From the NCBI RefSeq assembly GCF_002115745.1, contig NZ_JFKB01000013.1:28282-92281 (forward strand): DNA of 64,000 nt, written 5' to 3'. This DNA is from Thalassospira alkalitolerans (GTDB lineage: Bacteria; Pseudomonadota; Alphaproteobacteria; Rhodospirillales; Thalassospiraceae). This document shows, piece after piece, positions 32,333 through 41,639 of the stretch. Position numbers and translations under genes: made by a program. Under the pieces are notes generated by a model, which was not told the DNA's origin, ran no database searches, and worked only from the letters and a program-made list of their open reading frames with translations. Numbering within the stretch: position 1 is the stretch's first letter; every line of letters begins with the position of its first letter.

Positions 32333-32564
32333 GATACCCTGTGGGACGGTTTGGCGTTGTTGGTTGTTTATGAATATAGGGTGCCAAAATCCGCCCGGCA
32401 GGTGGTGCGGGATCGGGGGATGTAAACGGCATTACGTGCGGTGGGTGAAAACGTAATAAAGAGTAATTTTATTTCAAAATTGACCTCTATTGAAAAACAA
32501 ACTTGATTTTTATCCATGTTGCTTGCCAGATAAGGACAACAACACTGACCTAAAGAGAAACCTC

Positions 32565-33794
32565 ATGACCATGCCAAAGACCGTCCAATGGAATGACCTG
32601 ATCGTTCGTGATGCCCGTGCCCTGACAGCATCGGAGATCCGTGATTTGCTAAAAGTGGCCGACCGGCCGGAAATCATCTCGTTTGCGGGCGGTGTGCCCG
32701 ATCCGTCGCTTTTCCCGCTGGACGCGTTCAATGCGATTTACGCTGATTTGACGTTGGACGAAACGGCGGGGCGGCGCAGCCTGCAATATTCTATCAGCGA
32801 AGGTTTGCCAGCCCTTCGTCAATGGATTGCCGATGATCTGGCATCAAGTGGTGCCACGCGCAGCATTGATAACATCCTGATCACCTGCGGCGCGCAACAG
32901 GGGCTGGATATGCTCGCCCGGCTGTTGCTCGAACCGGGGCGGGAAATCGTCGTTGAAAAGCCAAGCTATCTGGGCGCGATGCAGGCCTTTTCCATGCGCC
33001 GTCCGACCTATGTCGGGGTGAATATGGATGGTGACGGGCCGGTAATTGCCGAACTCGAAGCCGCCTTTGAACGCGGTGCGCGCATTGCCTATCTTGCCCC
33101 GGATTTCCAAAACCCGACCGGGCGATCCTATACGCTTGAACGTCGTTTGGCTGTGCTTGAGATTGCGCGCAAATATGGCGCGGTGATCCTTGAAGATGCG
33201 GCTTATTCCAAGCTGTCCTATGCGGGGGTGGTTTTGCCCTCTTTGCTTGCTCTTGATGAAACCAATGGCGATCCAAATGCCGGAACGGTTATTCAGCTTG
33301 GCACATTTTCCAAAACACTGGTGCCGGCCCTTCGCATTGGTTGGGTCTGTGCCCCGCGCCCTGTGATCGAACGGCTGGTTCTGATGCAACAGGCCAGTGA
33401 TTTGCACGTTTCGACGATCAATCAGGAAGTCGCCCTGCGTGCCGCCCGCAAGCTGTTTCCGGCCCATCTGGATATTCTGCGGGATGCCTATCGCGGCAAA
33501 CGCGATACGATGCTGGCCGCATTGGGTGAATTTATGCCCGATACCGTATCTTATACCCGGCCCGAAGGCGGCATGTTCATTTGGTTGACCCTGCCTGAAA
33601 ATATCGATAGCCGCCAGTTGTTGGAGCAGGCTTTACGCGATGCCAAGGTCGCCTTCGTTCCCGGTCAGGCATTCTTCTGCGATCACACCGGCCGCAATAC
33701 CGCCCGGCTCAGCTTCGCAACCGAAAAGACCGACCGTATCCGGGATGGCATCGAACGCTTGGCATTGCTGATCCGGCGTGTGCACAATCAGTAA
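32565..33794 (+). CDS. PLP-dependent aminotransferase, class I/II (2-aminoadipate type)
   Basis: A 409-residue fold-type I aminotransferase. The PLP lysine is in [15 protein letters not shown], with [11 protein letters not shown] and [14 protein letters not shown] typical of the LysN / MocR-aminotransferase group, but there is no GntR DNA-binding domain. I start it at 32565 (AAAGAGA 8 bases upstream) and not at 32490. It is divergent from the ast operon. Likely substrates are glutamate-linked transaminations of branched, aromatic or aminoadipate-type acids. Confidence 0.88.
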   Translation: MTMPKTVQWNDLIVRDARALTASEIRDLLKVADRPEIISFAGGVPDPSLFPLDAFNAIYADLTLDETAGRRSLQYSISEGLPALRQWIADDLASSGATRSIDNILITCGAQQGLDMLARLLLEPGREIVVEKPSYLGAMQAFSMRRPTYVGVNMDGDGPVIAELEAAFERGARIAYLAPDFQNPTGRSYTLERRLAVLEIARKYGAVILEDAAYSKLSYAGVVLPSLLALDETNGDPNAGTVIQLGTFSKTLVPALRIGWVCAPRPVIERLVLMQQASDLHVSTINQEVALRAARKLFPAHLDILRDAYRGKRDTMLAALGEFMPDTVSYTRPEGGMFIWLTLPENIDSRQLLEQALRDAKVAFVPGQAFFCDHTGRNTARLSFATEKTDRIRDGIERLALLIRRVHNQ

Positions 33795-33826
33795 GTGAAG
33801 CCACCAAACAAATCCGGAGTATCCGC

Positions 33827-34231
33827 ATGAACATCCAGCGCAATGCATCAAAGGCATCAGCCACGGGATCGGCTGATTATTTTACCGGTTCGGTTCGGAT
33901 TGACAGCCCGTTTCAAACCTCCGGTCCGGCGCGCGTTGGCGGTGCCATCGTCACGTTCGAACCCGGGGCCCGCACAGCATGGCATACCCATCCGCTGGGC
34001 CAGACGATCATCATCACCAGCGGTCTTGGCTGGGCGCAGCGCGACGGCGGAGCCAAAGAAGAAATTCGTCCCGGTGATATCGTCTGGTTCGAACCGGGTG
34101 AAAAACACTGGCACGGGGCGACGGACAAAACCGCGATGACCCATATCGCGATAGCGGAATCGTTGAACGGATCGCCGGTTGACTGGCTGGAAAAGGTCGC
34201 TGATGACGATTATTTGGCAGAACGCGGTTAA
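33827..34231 (+). CDS. Small cupin protein
   Basis: A 134-residue single-domain cupin. Motif 1 gives [17 protein letters not shown] with two histidines and motif 2 gives [19 protein letters not shown] with one, so a metal site is likely. It resembles the cupin family that includes bacterial hydroxynitrile lyases, but many members have no known role. It follows the aminotransferase by 32 bases, probably in one operon. Confidence 0.82.
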   Translation: MNIQRNASKASATGSADYFTGSVRIDSPFQTSGPARVGGAIVTFEPGARTAWHTHPLGQTIIITSGLGWAQRDGGAKEEIRPGDIVWFEPGEKHWHGATDKTAMTHIAIAESLNGSPVDWLEKVADDDYLAERG

Positions 34232-34258
34232 GGCATAAACCGTATCGAAAACCCGTAT

Positions 34259-34298
34259 AAAAAAAGCCCGGCAGGGGTGGGGGACCGTGCTGCCGGGC
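34259..34298 (-). terminator. Terminator of the cytochrome bd operon
   Basis: GCCCGGCAG pairs with CTGCCGGGC around a 15-base loop; on the leftward strand seven T follow. It lies about 100 bases after the DUF2474 gene and could also end the rightward cupin transcript, though no T run is seen in that direction. Confidence 0.8.
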
Positions 34299-34397
34299 GA
34301 CCGAGTGTGTGTTTTGGCGTACACTCGGTATTTCTAGTACAAGCAAGTGTTCGTTCGTTGACGTAGAAGTCAGATGTTTGTGATCAGAAATTTGTTG

Positions 34398-34520
34398 TTA
34401 AACACCCGTCATCAAACTGCGCAGTAAAAGCGATACCGCCCCGACCGCAACAATACCCCCGGCATAAAGGCCGATAAACCAAAGCAGACGGCGGGTTTTC
34501 GGGGATGGCGAAAAAGACAT
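34398..34520 (-). CDS. DUF2474-type small subunit of cytochrome bd (CIO)
   Basis: A 40-residue membrane protein: a basic start (SPKTRRLLW) followed by one hydrophobic helix and a short tail. It matches the DUF2474 proteins found behind cioB, which are thought to be CydX-like accessory subunits. The ATG overlaps the cioB stop by one base (TAATG), which supports real coupled translation. Confidence 0.8.
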   Translation of the reverse strand: MSFSPSPKTRRLLWFIGLYAGGIVAVGAVSLLLRSLMTGV

Positions 34521-35518
34521 TAATGATACCCCTCATCCCCGGTCTTGCCGCGAAATACCCAATAGGCATAGGCGGTATAGGCCAAAATGATCGGGATCAG
34601 GATCGCGGCCCCAACCAGCATAAAGGCAAGGCTGTTTTCCGGCGCGGCGGCGGTTCTAAAATCAATCATTGGCGGCACGATATTGGGGTAAAGGGTGATG
34701 CCAAACCCAACAAAGCACAGCAAAAAGATCGCCAGCGTAATGCCAAACACGGTCTTTTCACGATGGCTCACCGCCTGCCAAAGCCAATAGAGCAATCCCG
34801 TCGTGACAATCGGGATCGGGGCAAGAAAGAACAAATTGGGGACTTCAAACCACCGTGCGGCATAGGCCGGATTGATATAGCTGGTCATTAGCGACACCAC
34901 GCCAAGATTGACCGCCATCCAAAGCACCGCCGGTTTGGCAAGTTTGCGCAAATTACCTTGAAAATCGCCTTCCATTTTCATGATCAGCCAGCCGGTGCCG
35001 AGCAAGGCATACCCGACGACAACGGCCGATGCACAGAACACTGAAAATGGGCTAAGCCAATCAAACGGACCGCCAACGAATTTGGCATTTTCAACGGCAA
35101 TGCCTTCGATAAATCCACCTAACATCGCGCCTTGCATGGCGGCTGCGATGATTGATCCAGCGGAAAAGGCAAAATCCCAGTGTTTTTGATGGTTTTTGCT
35201 TTTGAACCGGAATTCAAACGCCACCCCGCGAAATACCAATGCCAGCAACATGGTGAAAACCGGGATGTAAAACGCCGTCATCAACAATGAATAGGCCAGC
35301 GGAAAGGCGGCATAAAGCCCGCCACCACCCAGCACCAGCCAGGTTTCATTGCCATCCCACACGGGGGCAACCGTATTCATCATTTTGCCGCGCTTTGCCG
35401 GGTCCTTGATGAATGGAAACAAAATACCGATGCCCAGATCAAACCCGTCCAGCGTGACATAGGCAAAGACGGCAACGGCAATCAACAGAACCCAGATTAG
35501 TTGGTAATCCATGATCAT
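34520..35518 (-). CDS. cioB: Cytochrome bd-type quinol oxidase subunit II
   Basis: A 332-residue polytopic membrane protein. The opening LIWVLLIAVAVFAYVTLDGFDLGIG and the WDGNETWLVLGGG segment are diagnostic of CydB/CioB. It partners CioA in a quinol-oxidising terminal oxidase of the inner membrane. It overlaps cioA by 4 bases. Confidence 0.95.
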   Translation of the reverse strand: MIMDYQLIWVLLIAVAVFAYVTLDGFDLGIGILFPFIKDPAKRGKMMNTVAPVWDGNETWLVLGGGGLYAAFPLAYSLLMTAFYIPVFTMLLALVFRGVAFEFRFKSKNHQKHWDFAFSAGSIIAAAMQGAMLGGFIEGIAVENAKFVGGPFDWLSPFSVFCASAVVVGYALLGTGWLIMKMEGDFQGNLRKLAKPAVLWMAVNLGVVSLMTSYINPAYAARWFEVPNLFFLAPIPIVTTGLLYWLWQAVSHREKTVFGITLAIFLLCFVGFGITLYPNIVPPMIDFRTAAAPENSLAFMLVGAAILIPIILAYTAYAYWVFRGKTGDEGYH

Positions 35519-36912
35519 TCTCCTGCCGGTGTAATAGTGGGATCAGAAACCGGGCGGCTTCCCGCGCGCAGTACTTCGCCCTTTGGCGTATGGGCAAAAC
35601 GCGGGTCTGTGTTCATCGCGCGGATGATATAGGCGGTGCCAACTCCAAACACGATGGCATAGACAATAACGAATGCCACCAGCGATCCGGCGATTGCGGC
35701 GGGTGCAACCGGTGATCCGGCCTCGGATGTACGCATCAGGCCGTAAACCACCCAGGGCTGACGCCCGATTTCGGTGGTAAACCACCCGGCCAGAATGGCG
35801 ACAAAGCCGCTGGGGCCCATGATCAGGGCAAAGCGATGCAGCCACTTGCCGCTATAAAGCGATTTGCGCCACCGGGCGATCAGACTGGCAAAGCCAAGCA
35901 ATGCCATCAAAACACCAAGCCCGACCATGATCCGGAATGTCCAGAAGACGATGGTGGCATTCGGGCGATCTTCGGGGGCGAAATCCTTTAACCCGACAAT
36001 CTTGCCATCCCAGTCATGGGTCAGGATCATCGAACCCAATTTGGGGATTTCAAGCGCGTATTTGGTTGCTTCTGCATCCATATCAGGCCAGCCAAACAGG
36101 ATCAGCGGCGCACCATTCTGCGTTTCAAAATGGCCTTCCATCGCCGCAACCTTGGCCGGTTGATGTTCAAGGGTATTCAGGCCATGAATATCGCCCGCTA
36201 CAATCTGGATCGGGGCGACGATGGCGGCCATCCACATCGCCATGGAAAACATGATGCGCGCGGCGCGGTTTTCGCGATCTCGCAACAAATGCCACGCGCC
36301 CACTGCACCAACCACAAGCGACGTGGTCAAATATGCGGCCAAAACCATATGCACCAGCCGATAGGGGAAGCTTGGATTAAACACCACATCCCACCAGCTT
36401 TGCACAACCGCCCGACCATTTTCGATGATGTAACCGGTCGGGGTCTGCATCCAGCTATTGGCCGACAATATCCAGAACGCTGAAAACAATGTGCCGATGG
36501 CGACCATGGTGGTGGCGGTGAAATGCAATTTCGGTCCGACGCGGTTCAGCCCGAACAACATGATGCCAAGGAACCCGGCTTCAAGGAAGAAAGCGCTTAG
36601 CACCTCATAGGCCAAAAGCGGGCCCAAAACCCCGCCGGTAAATTCGGAAAACGGACCCCAGTTTGTCCCAAACTGATAGGACATAACGATGCCCGAAACG
36701 ACACCCATGCCAAAGGCCAGCGCAAAGATTTTCACCCAGAATTTGTAAAGGGCAAGATAGGCCTCATCGCGCGTGCGCAGCCAAAGGGCTTCCAGCACAA
36801 ACAGGAAGCTCGCCAGTCCGATGGTAAAGGACGGAAAAATAATGTGAAATGAAATGGTGAACGCGAATTGCACGCGGGCCAATATGTCGGGATCAAGCAT
36901 TGGCATCAGCAT
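35515..36912 (-). CDS. cioA: Cytochrome bd-type quinol oxidase subunit I, short Q-loop (CIO type)
   Basis: A 465-residue haem-binding subunit. Candidate haem ligands are the histidine in ISFHIIFPS near residue 22, the one in YRLVHMVLAAYL near 189, and the methionine in FRIMVGLGV. GRQPWVVYGLMRT near 385 is a family signature. The Q-loop is short, as in cyanide-insensitive oxidases, where expression often serves high or toxic oxygen conditions. A second ATG at 36906 has better spacing from AAAGGA and may be the true start. Confidence 0.95.
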   Translation of the reverse strand: MLMPMLDPDILARVQFAFTISFHIIFPSFTIGLASFLFVLEALWLRTRDEAYLALYKFWVKIFALAFGMGVVSGIVMSYQFGTNWGPFSEFTGGVLGPLLAYEVLSAFFLEAGFLGIMLFGLNRVGPKLHFTATTMVAIGTLFSAFWILSANSWMQTPTGYIIENGRAVVQSWWDVVFNPSFPYRLVHMVLAAYLTTSLVVGAVGAWHLLRDRENRAARIMFSMAMWMAAIVAPIQIVAGDIHGLNTLEHQPAKVAAMEGHFETQNGAPLILFGWPDMDAEATKYALEIPKLGSMILTHDWDGKIVGLKDFAPEDRPNATIVFWTFRIMVGLGVLMALLGFASLIARWRKSLYSGKWLHRFALIMGPSGFVAILAGWFTTEIGRQPWVVYGLMRTSEAGSPVAPAAIAGSLVAFVIVYAIVFGVGTAYIIRAMNTDPRFAHTPKGEVLRAGSRPVSDPTITPAGE

Positions 36913-37100
36913 CAGTCCTTTTATCAGGCAAAGCCTTCCTGCCGGGCTGCGTTTTTCGCGGCACCGCGAAATCGCTCATTATATGACCAGACCACGGGGA
37001 AACAGCGGGTCAGGTGCCTCGTTCATTAGGATATGTCGATAAATTATCTGCCGAATTTGTGCATTGCGTTTTCGCAATTTTAATTTGGAAAAATTCGATT

Positions 37101-37994
37101 CTATAGCGCCGATGACGCAAGGCAAATCTTTTCCAGCGCCAGTGAGCTTTGCGTTTGTCGGCGTTCCTTGTGGCGCAACATCATGAATTTGCGCGGGCGG
37201 ATGTGGAAACCGGCTCGGACAAGCCGACCTTGCGCAATCAGGGAACTGACCGCGAAACTTGAAACCGCCGTGGCGCAGATGCCGGTTTCAACCGCGGTAA
37301 TCACCGCCTCGTTCGCCGGAAGGGTCAATGCGATCCTGAGCTTGCCGGGGTCGCCGCCTGCTTGGCGCAATGCATTTTCAAATTCGGATCGTGTTCCTGA
37401 TCCGGCTTCGCGCAGGACCCAACTGCTTTGGGTTGTTAAATCCCGTGCGCTCAGCGGCCTGCCATCGGCCCAGGGATGTTTGGCGGCAACCACCACCACC
37501 AGCGCATCCTCGGCAACTTCGCGCATGGCAAGGGCCGGTTCATCAACATCGCCTTCGATAAACCCGATGTCAGCCGCTCCGCCGCGTGCTGCATCGGCCA
37601 CTGTCTTGGTGTTGCCAATCGTCAGGTTAATTGTAATGCCGGGATATTGATCATGAAATTGCATCAGGAATGGTGGCAGCCAATAACTGGCAATCGTCTG
37701 GCTGGCATAAACATTCAGCTCTCCGCGCTGCAATCCGCCAAGTTCGGCCAATGTCAGTTCGGCCGCACGCGCACGCGCCAATGTTGCCTTGGCTTCGCTT
37801 AAAAACAGACGCCCGGTTTCGCTAAGCTCGATCCGTCGTCCGACCCGGTGAAACAGCGCAACCCCATAAAACCTTTCAAGGGTCTTGATCGCCGAACTGA
37901 CCGCCGATGGGGTCAAGCCAATCGCCTCGGCCGCGCGTGTCAGGTGTTCGCGTTCGGCGACGGCAACAAAAATGCTGAGCTGTTCGAGTGTCAT
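37101..37994 (-). CDS. LysR-family regulator (YeiE/CysB-like), divergent from yeiH
   Basis: A 297-residue LysR protein: winged helix at 1-60 (MTLEQLSIFVAVAEREHLTRAAEAIGLTPSAVSSAIKTLE) within a longer frame, then a periplasmic-binding-like effector domain. The frame is open to 38216, but that would overlap yeiH, so I use the ATG at 37994; an adjacent ATG at 37997 is equally possible. A LysR gene divergent from YeiH is the known yeiE-yeiH arrangement, linked to sulfite or sulfur oxyanion handling. Confidence 0.88.
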   Translation of the reverse strand: MTLEQLSIFVAVAEREHLTRAAEAIGLTPSAVSSAIKTLERFYGVALFHRVGRRIELSETGRLFLSEAKATLARARAAELTLAELGGLQRGELNVYASQTIASYWLPPFLMQFHDQYPGITINLTIGNTKTVADAARGGAADIGFIEGDVDEPALAMREVAEDALVVVVAAKHPWADGRPLSARDLTTQSSWVLREAGSGTRSEFENALRQAGGDPGKLRIALTLPANEAVITAVETGICATAVSSFAVSSLIAQGRLVRAGFHIRPRKFMMLRHKERRQTQSSLALEKICLASSAL

Positions 37995-38021
37995 CATGGC
38001 AGGGACCAATCGTTTAATATA

Positions 38022-38050
38022 ATCGAATGAAATATCCATTTTTATTCGAT
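38022..38050. promoter_or_regulatory. Candidate LysR operator between the LysR gene and yeiH
   Basis: ATCGAAT, 15 bases, ATTCGAT form a perfect inverted repeat between the divergent genes. Position and symmetry fit a LysR-type regulatory binding site. Confidence 0.5.
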
Positions 38051-38105
38051 GGAAGTAAATGATTGATCGTGTGACTTTCCGCCTGTCACATTTCACAGGC
38101 GATTT

Positions 38106-39110
38106 ATGTTTTTTAACGTCCATATCAAACCGGTTCTGCCGGGGCTGTTCCTGACCACGGCGGTGGCACTTGTTGCCAAGCTGGCAGAACAGGCTGAACG
38201 CACCCTTTTCGGACATGGCTGGATCGAAAGCCTTGTCTTTGCGATCTTGCTGGGGGTGGTGGTGCGATCTGTGTTTGGCCTGTCAAAACCGTTCCATCAC
38301 GGGGTGCGGTTCTGTGCCAAGACGGTGCTTGAAATTGCGATTGTGTTGCTCGGCGCGTCGATCAGTGCGCAAGCCTTGGGGCAGGCGGGGTTTGGTCTGA
38401 TCGCTGCCATTATTCTGGTGGTTTGCGCCAGTTTGTTTTTAAGTTTCCATATCGGGCAGGCGCTTGGCCTGTCACGGCATTTATCGATGCTGGTGGCCTG
38501 TGGCAATTCGATTTGCGGCAATTCGGCCATTGCCGCGACCGCGCCGGTGATTTCGGCCAAGTCCGATGATGTTGCCGCCTCGATTGCCTTTACCGCCGTG
38601 TTGGGCGTGCTGTTTGTCTTTGTCCTGCCGTTGCTTCCGGCGGCTTTGGGGTTAAGCCCCAGTCAGTATGGTATTTTTGCCGGGCTAACGGTTTATGCCG
38701 TACCACAGGTACTGGCCGCCACCGCCCCGGCGGGGGCTTTGGCCGTGCAGGTTGGTACACTGGTCAAGCTGATCCGGGTTCTGATGCTGGGGCCGGTGAT
38801 CTTTACCCTGGCATTGATGAACGGGCGTAAAAGCGACGTTCGCCTGCCGATCATGCAAATGGTGCCTTGGTTCATTATTGGCTTTGTCGCGATGATGGCC
38901 GCCCGTTCGTTTGATTTTCTGCCAGATTTGGCGCTGGAACCAATGCGCATCACCTCGTCCTTTCTGACCATCCTTGCCATGGCCGCCCTTGGGCTAAGTG
39001 TTGATATTCGCAGCGTCATGCATGTCGGTGGTCGGGTGATTGGTGCTGCTCTTTTATCCCTGACAGTATTATGCGGGTTGGGCCTTCTGGTTCTGGTGAT
39101 CCTTACCTGA
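38106..39110 (+). CDS. yeiH: YeiH-family membrane transporter (putative sulfate/sulfite exporter)
   Basis: A 334-residue protein with about ten hydrophobic segments, of the UPF0324/YeiH family. The conserved ACGNSICGNSAIAATAPVI stretch near residue 137 and the GLTVYAVPQVLAA stretch near 200 identify it. Family members are proposed to export sulfite or related anions, but direct evidence is thin. It is divergent from a LysR gene. Confidence 0.88.
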   Translation: MFFNVHIKPVLPGLFLTTAVALVAKLAEQAERTLFGHGWIESLVFAILLGVVVRSVFGLSKPFHHGVRFCAKTVLEIAIVLLGASISAQALGQAGFGLIAAIILVVCASLFLSFHIGQALGLSRHLSMLVACGNSICGNSAIAATAPVISAKSDDVAASIAFTAVLGVLFVFVLPLLPAALGLSPSQYGIFAGLTVYAVPQVLAATAPAGALAVQVGTLVKLIRVLMLGPVIFTLALMNGRKSDVRLPIMQMVPWFIIGFVAMMAARSFDFLPDLALEPMRITSSFLTILAMAALGLSVDIRSVMHVGGRVIGAALLSLTVLCGLGLLVLVILT

Positions 39111-39118
39111 TTTCAGAT

Positions 39119-39159
39119 AAAAAAAAGCCCGCCGCCTGATCGGGGGGATGGCGACGGGC
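39119..39159 (-). terminator. Terminator downstream of the DUF779 gene
   Basis: GCCCGCCGCC pairs with GGCGACGGGC (one wobble pair) around a 13-base loop, followed by eight T on the leftward strand. It lies 116 bases after the DUF779 stop and directly after yeiH, so it may serve both directions. Confidence 0.75.
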
Positions 39160-39274
39160 GAGGGGAAGATGCGTCCGGCATCTTTTGACATTGCGAACCA
39201 AACCCTGTGGGAGACAGTGTTGATCCTTTGGGCAATGTCAGGGGTAGATCTCAGATATGGCTTGGTAATCTTTA

Positions 39275-39679
39275 TTACGGTGCTTCTGCAGGGTCGGATT
39301 GCTCGGTCTGTTTTAAAATATTCCATTCATCGTCGGTAAAGATCCGCGACCGGGTCAAAAAGCGTTTGCCTTCTGGCCCCTCAAGCGAAAACATCCCGCC
39401 GCGCCCATCAACGACGTCAATGATCAGTTGTGTGTGACGCCAATATTCGAATTGGGCGCGTCCGATATAAAACGGGCTGCCTTCGATTTCGCCCAGCAAC
39501 ACATCCTGATCACCGGTTTTGAACTCGCCAAGTGGAAAGCACATCGGCGCACTGCCATCGCAGCAGCCACCCGATTGGTGAAACATTACCGGCCCGTGGA
39601 TATCGGTAAGCTTTTTGATCAAGGCGGTTGCTGCATCGGTTGCCGTCACCCTTGCGGGGGGTGGGTCAGTCTTGGTCAT
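39275..39679 (-). CDS. DUF779 protein, aldehyde dehydrogenase partner
   Basis: A 134-residue protein of the DUF779 family with the conserved FHQSGGCCDGSAPMCFP block (adjacent cysteines suggest a metal or redox site) and YIGRAQFEYWRHTQLIIDV. DUF779 genes usually stand next to acetaldehyde-type dehydrogenases, as here. The start at 39679 has AGGAG 6 bases upstream. It follows the dehydrogenase by 64 bases. No activity is known to me. Confidence 0.85.
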   Translation of the reverse strand: MTKTDPPPARVTATDAATALIKKLTDIHGPVMFHQSGGCCDGSAPMCFPLGEFKTGDQDVLLGEIEGSPFYIGRAQFEYWRHTQLIIDVVDGRGGMFSLEGPEGKRFLTRSRIFTDDEWNILKQTEQSDPAEAP

Positions 39680-39743
39680 ATCCGGCTCCTGTATCGGAAA
39701 CGGGCCGGGCGCACATGATGCACCCGGCCGTCTTGGATATGGA

Positions 39744-41264
39744 TCAGAAGAAGCCCATCGGTTTCGGATCATAGGAAACCAAAAGGTTCTTGGTCTGCTG
39801 ATAATGGTTCAGCATCATCTTGTGGTTTTCACGTCCGATACCCGATTGTTTATAGCCGCCAAAGGCCGCATGTGCCGGATACAGGTGATAACAGTTGGTC
39901 CAGACGCGACCGGCCTTGATATTACGGCCAAAGCGATAGGCGCGCGTGCCATCACGGGTCCAGACACCGGCCCCAAGGCCGTAAAGCGTATCATTGGCCA
40001 GTTTAAGGGCCTCCGCCTCGTCGGTAAATGTTGTTGCCGACACAACCGGGCCAAAGATTTCTTCCTGGAAAATCCGCATCCGGTTATGGCCCTTGAAGAT
40101 GGTCGGCTGAACATAATAGCCGCCTTCAAGGTCACCACCGAGTTCGGCTTTGTTGCCGCCGCAAAGGACTTCTGCCCCTTCCTGCTTGCCGATATCAAGA
40201 TAGGACAGGATTTTTTCCATTTGCTCGGTCGATGCCTGTGCGCCGATCATGGTGTCGGTATCAAGCGGGTTACCCTGTTTGATCAGGGCCACGCGCGACA
40301 GAACATTATCCATGAATTTTTCATAGATATTTTCCTGAATAAGTGCGCGCGACGGACAGGTGCAAACCTCGCCCTGATTAAGGGCAAACATCGTCATGCC
40401 TTCGGCCGCTTTTTGGCGGAAATCATCATCCTTTGCCATGATGTCGTCAAAGAAGATGTTGGGCGATTTCCCACCCAGTTCCAGCGTCACCGGAATGATG
40501 TTTTCGCTGGCATATTGCATGATCAGGCGGCCGGTAGTGGTTTCACCGGTAAAGGCAACCTTGGCCACACGGCTGCTTTGCGCGAGCGGCTTGCCCGCTT
40601 CAACGCCAAAGCCCTGAACAACGTTCAAAACACCCGCTGGAAGCAAATCACCCACCAGATCAAGCAGCACACAGATCGATGCCGGGGTCTGTTCGGCTGG
40701 TTTCAGAACAACACAGTTGCCCGCGGCCAATGCCGGGGCCAGTTTCCACACCGCCATCAGGATTGGGAAGTTCCACGGAATGATCTGGCCGACAACGCCC
40801 AGTGGCTCGTGGAAATGATAGGCGACTGTGTTATCGTCAATTTCGCCAAGCGATCCTTCTTGTGCGCGGATCGCACCGGCAAAATACCGGAAATGGTCAA
40901 TCGCCAGCGGAATGTCGGCAGCCATGGTTTCGCGCACGGCCTTGCCATTGTCCCATGTTTCGGCAACTGCCAGCATTTCAAGGTTCTGTTCCATGCGGTC
41001 GGCGATTTTATTCAGGGTATTGGCGCGCTCGGTCACCGATGTCTTGCCCCAGGCATCCTTGGCTGCATGGGCGGCATCAAGTGCCTTTTCGATATCTTCC
41101 GAACTGGATCGCGCAATCTCGCAGAACGGTTTACCATTCACCGGCGAGACATTTTCGAAATACTGGCCCTTGGTCGGAGCGACCCATTCGCCACCGATGA
41201 AGTTTTCATAACGCGATTTGAAAGCAACGACACTGCCCGCGTCGCCCGGATTCTTATAGATCAT
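39744..41264 (-). CDS. NAD-dependent aldehyde dehydrogenase (ExaC/AcoD type)
   Basis: A 506-residue aldehyde dehydrogenase. The general base lies in [14 protein letters not shown], and the catalytic cysteine in [16 protein letters not shown]. The C-terminus ([20 protein letters not shown]) is typical of the acetaldehyde/chloroacetaldehyde dehydrogenase group. The ATG at 41264 has GGAGGAA upstream. A near-perfect sigma-54 promoter precedes it, and an AcoR-type activator is divergent, so it is probably induced by an alcohol, acetoin or aldehyde. Confidence 0.93.
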   Translation of the reverse strand: MIYKNPGDAGSVVAFKSRYENFIGGEWVAPTKGQYFENVSPVNGKPFCEIARSSSEDIEKALDAAHAAKDAWGKTSVTERANTLNKIADRMEQNLEMLAVAETWDNGKAVRETMAADIPLAIDHFRYFAGAIRAQEGSLGEIDDNTVAYHFHEPLGVVGQIIPWNFPILMAVWKLAPALAAGNCVVLKPAEQTPASICVLLDLVGDLLPAGVLNVVQGFGVEAGKPLAQSSRVAKVAFTGETTTGRLIMQYASENIIPVTLELGGKSPNIFFDDIMAKDDDFRQKAAEGMTMFALNQGEVCTCPSRALIQENIYEKFMDNVLSRVALIKQGNPLDTDTMIGAQASTEQMEKILSYLDIGKQEGAEVLCGGNKAELGGDLEGGYYVQPTIFKGHNRMRIFQEEIFGPVVSATTFTDEAEALKLANDTLYGLGAGVWTRDGTRAYRFGRNIKAGRVWTNCYHLYPAHAAFGGYKQSGIGRENHKMMLNHYQQTKNLLVSYDPKPMGFF

Positions 41265-41331
41265 CTTGGTTCCTCCATGATCGGAAGGCGGCTTTGCCAC
41301 CCGTTTTTGGTTTTAGCCCTGACATTTTCGC

Positions 41332-41346
41332 AAGGGCCGTGCCAGA
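41332..41346 (-). promoter_or_regulatory. Sigma-54 promoter of the aldehyde dehydrogenase gene
   Basis: The leftward strand reads TGGCACGGCCCTTGC, an exact match to TGGCAC-N5-TTGC. It lies about 70 bases before the gene and beside a divergent sigma-54 activator gene. Confidence 0.85.
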
Positions 41347-41639
41347 ACGGGACAGAAGATCGATTTGATCATTTTCTCTATGTTTAACAAATGGTTGTTG
41401 TTGTTTCGGTGTTGATGTTGACTGTGTCATGCCGTCGTTACCGATGGCGCAGTTGGTACAAATTGTCCCATATTCGTGACACTGGGGATTGTGCGGTAAC
41501 TTCGCGGTGAAACCGTTTGGCGTTTCGGGTGTCGGGTGTGTTACAATCCACACTGTGATCGGACGCGGCAGAAGCCGCAAGCCGGGGGTGATATCCGTCA
41601 TCCCTGACAAAACACCGACACAAGGGAGATTAACGTCTT
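41347..41639. promoter_or_regulatory. Intergenic enhancer region between aldehyde dehydrogenase and acoR
   Basis: No gene. Two inverted repeats could be activator sites: TGTC-N10-GACA at 41464-41481 and TGT-N10-ACA at 41538-41553. The first is within normal enhancer distance of the sigma-54 promoter. Which one AcoR uses, if either, cannot be told from sequence. Confidence 0.4.

Noticed and set aside
34384..34569. 61-residue leftward ORF after cioB
   Set aside because: A different frame over the same bases gives the DUF2474 protein with a start that overlaps the cioB stop; that frame is preferred.
37995..38216. 74-residue N-terminal extension of the LysR protein
   Set aside because: It would overlap the yeiH start and cover the intergenic inverted repeat; LysR proteins begin at the helix-turn-helix.
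39615..41387. 590-residue rightward ORF
   Set aside because: It lies antisense to the aldehyde dehydrogenase and DUF779 genes, has no family features and no ribosome site; it is a shadow of high-GC codon use.
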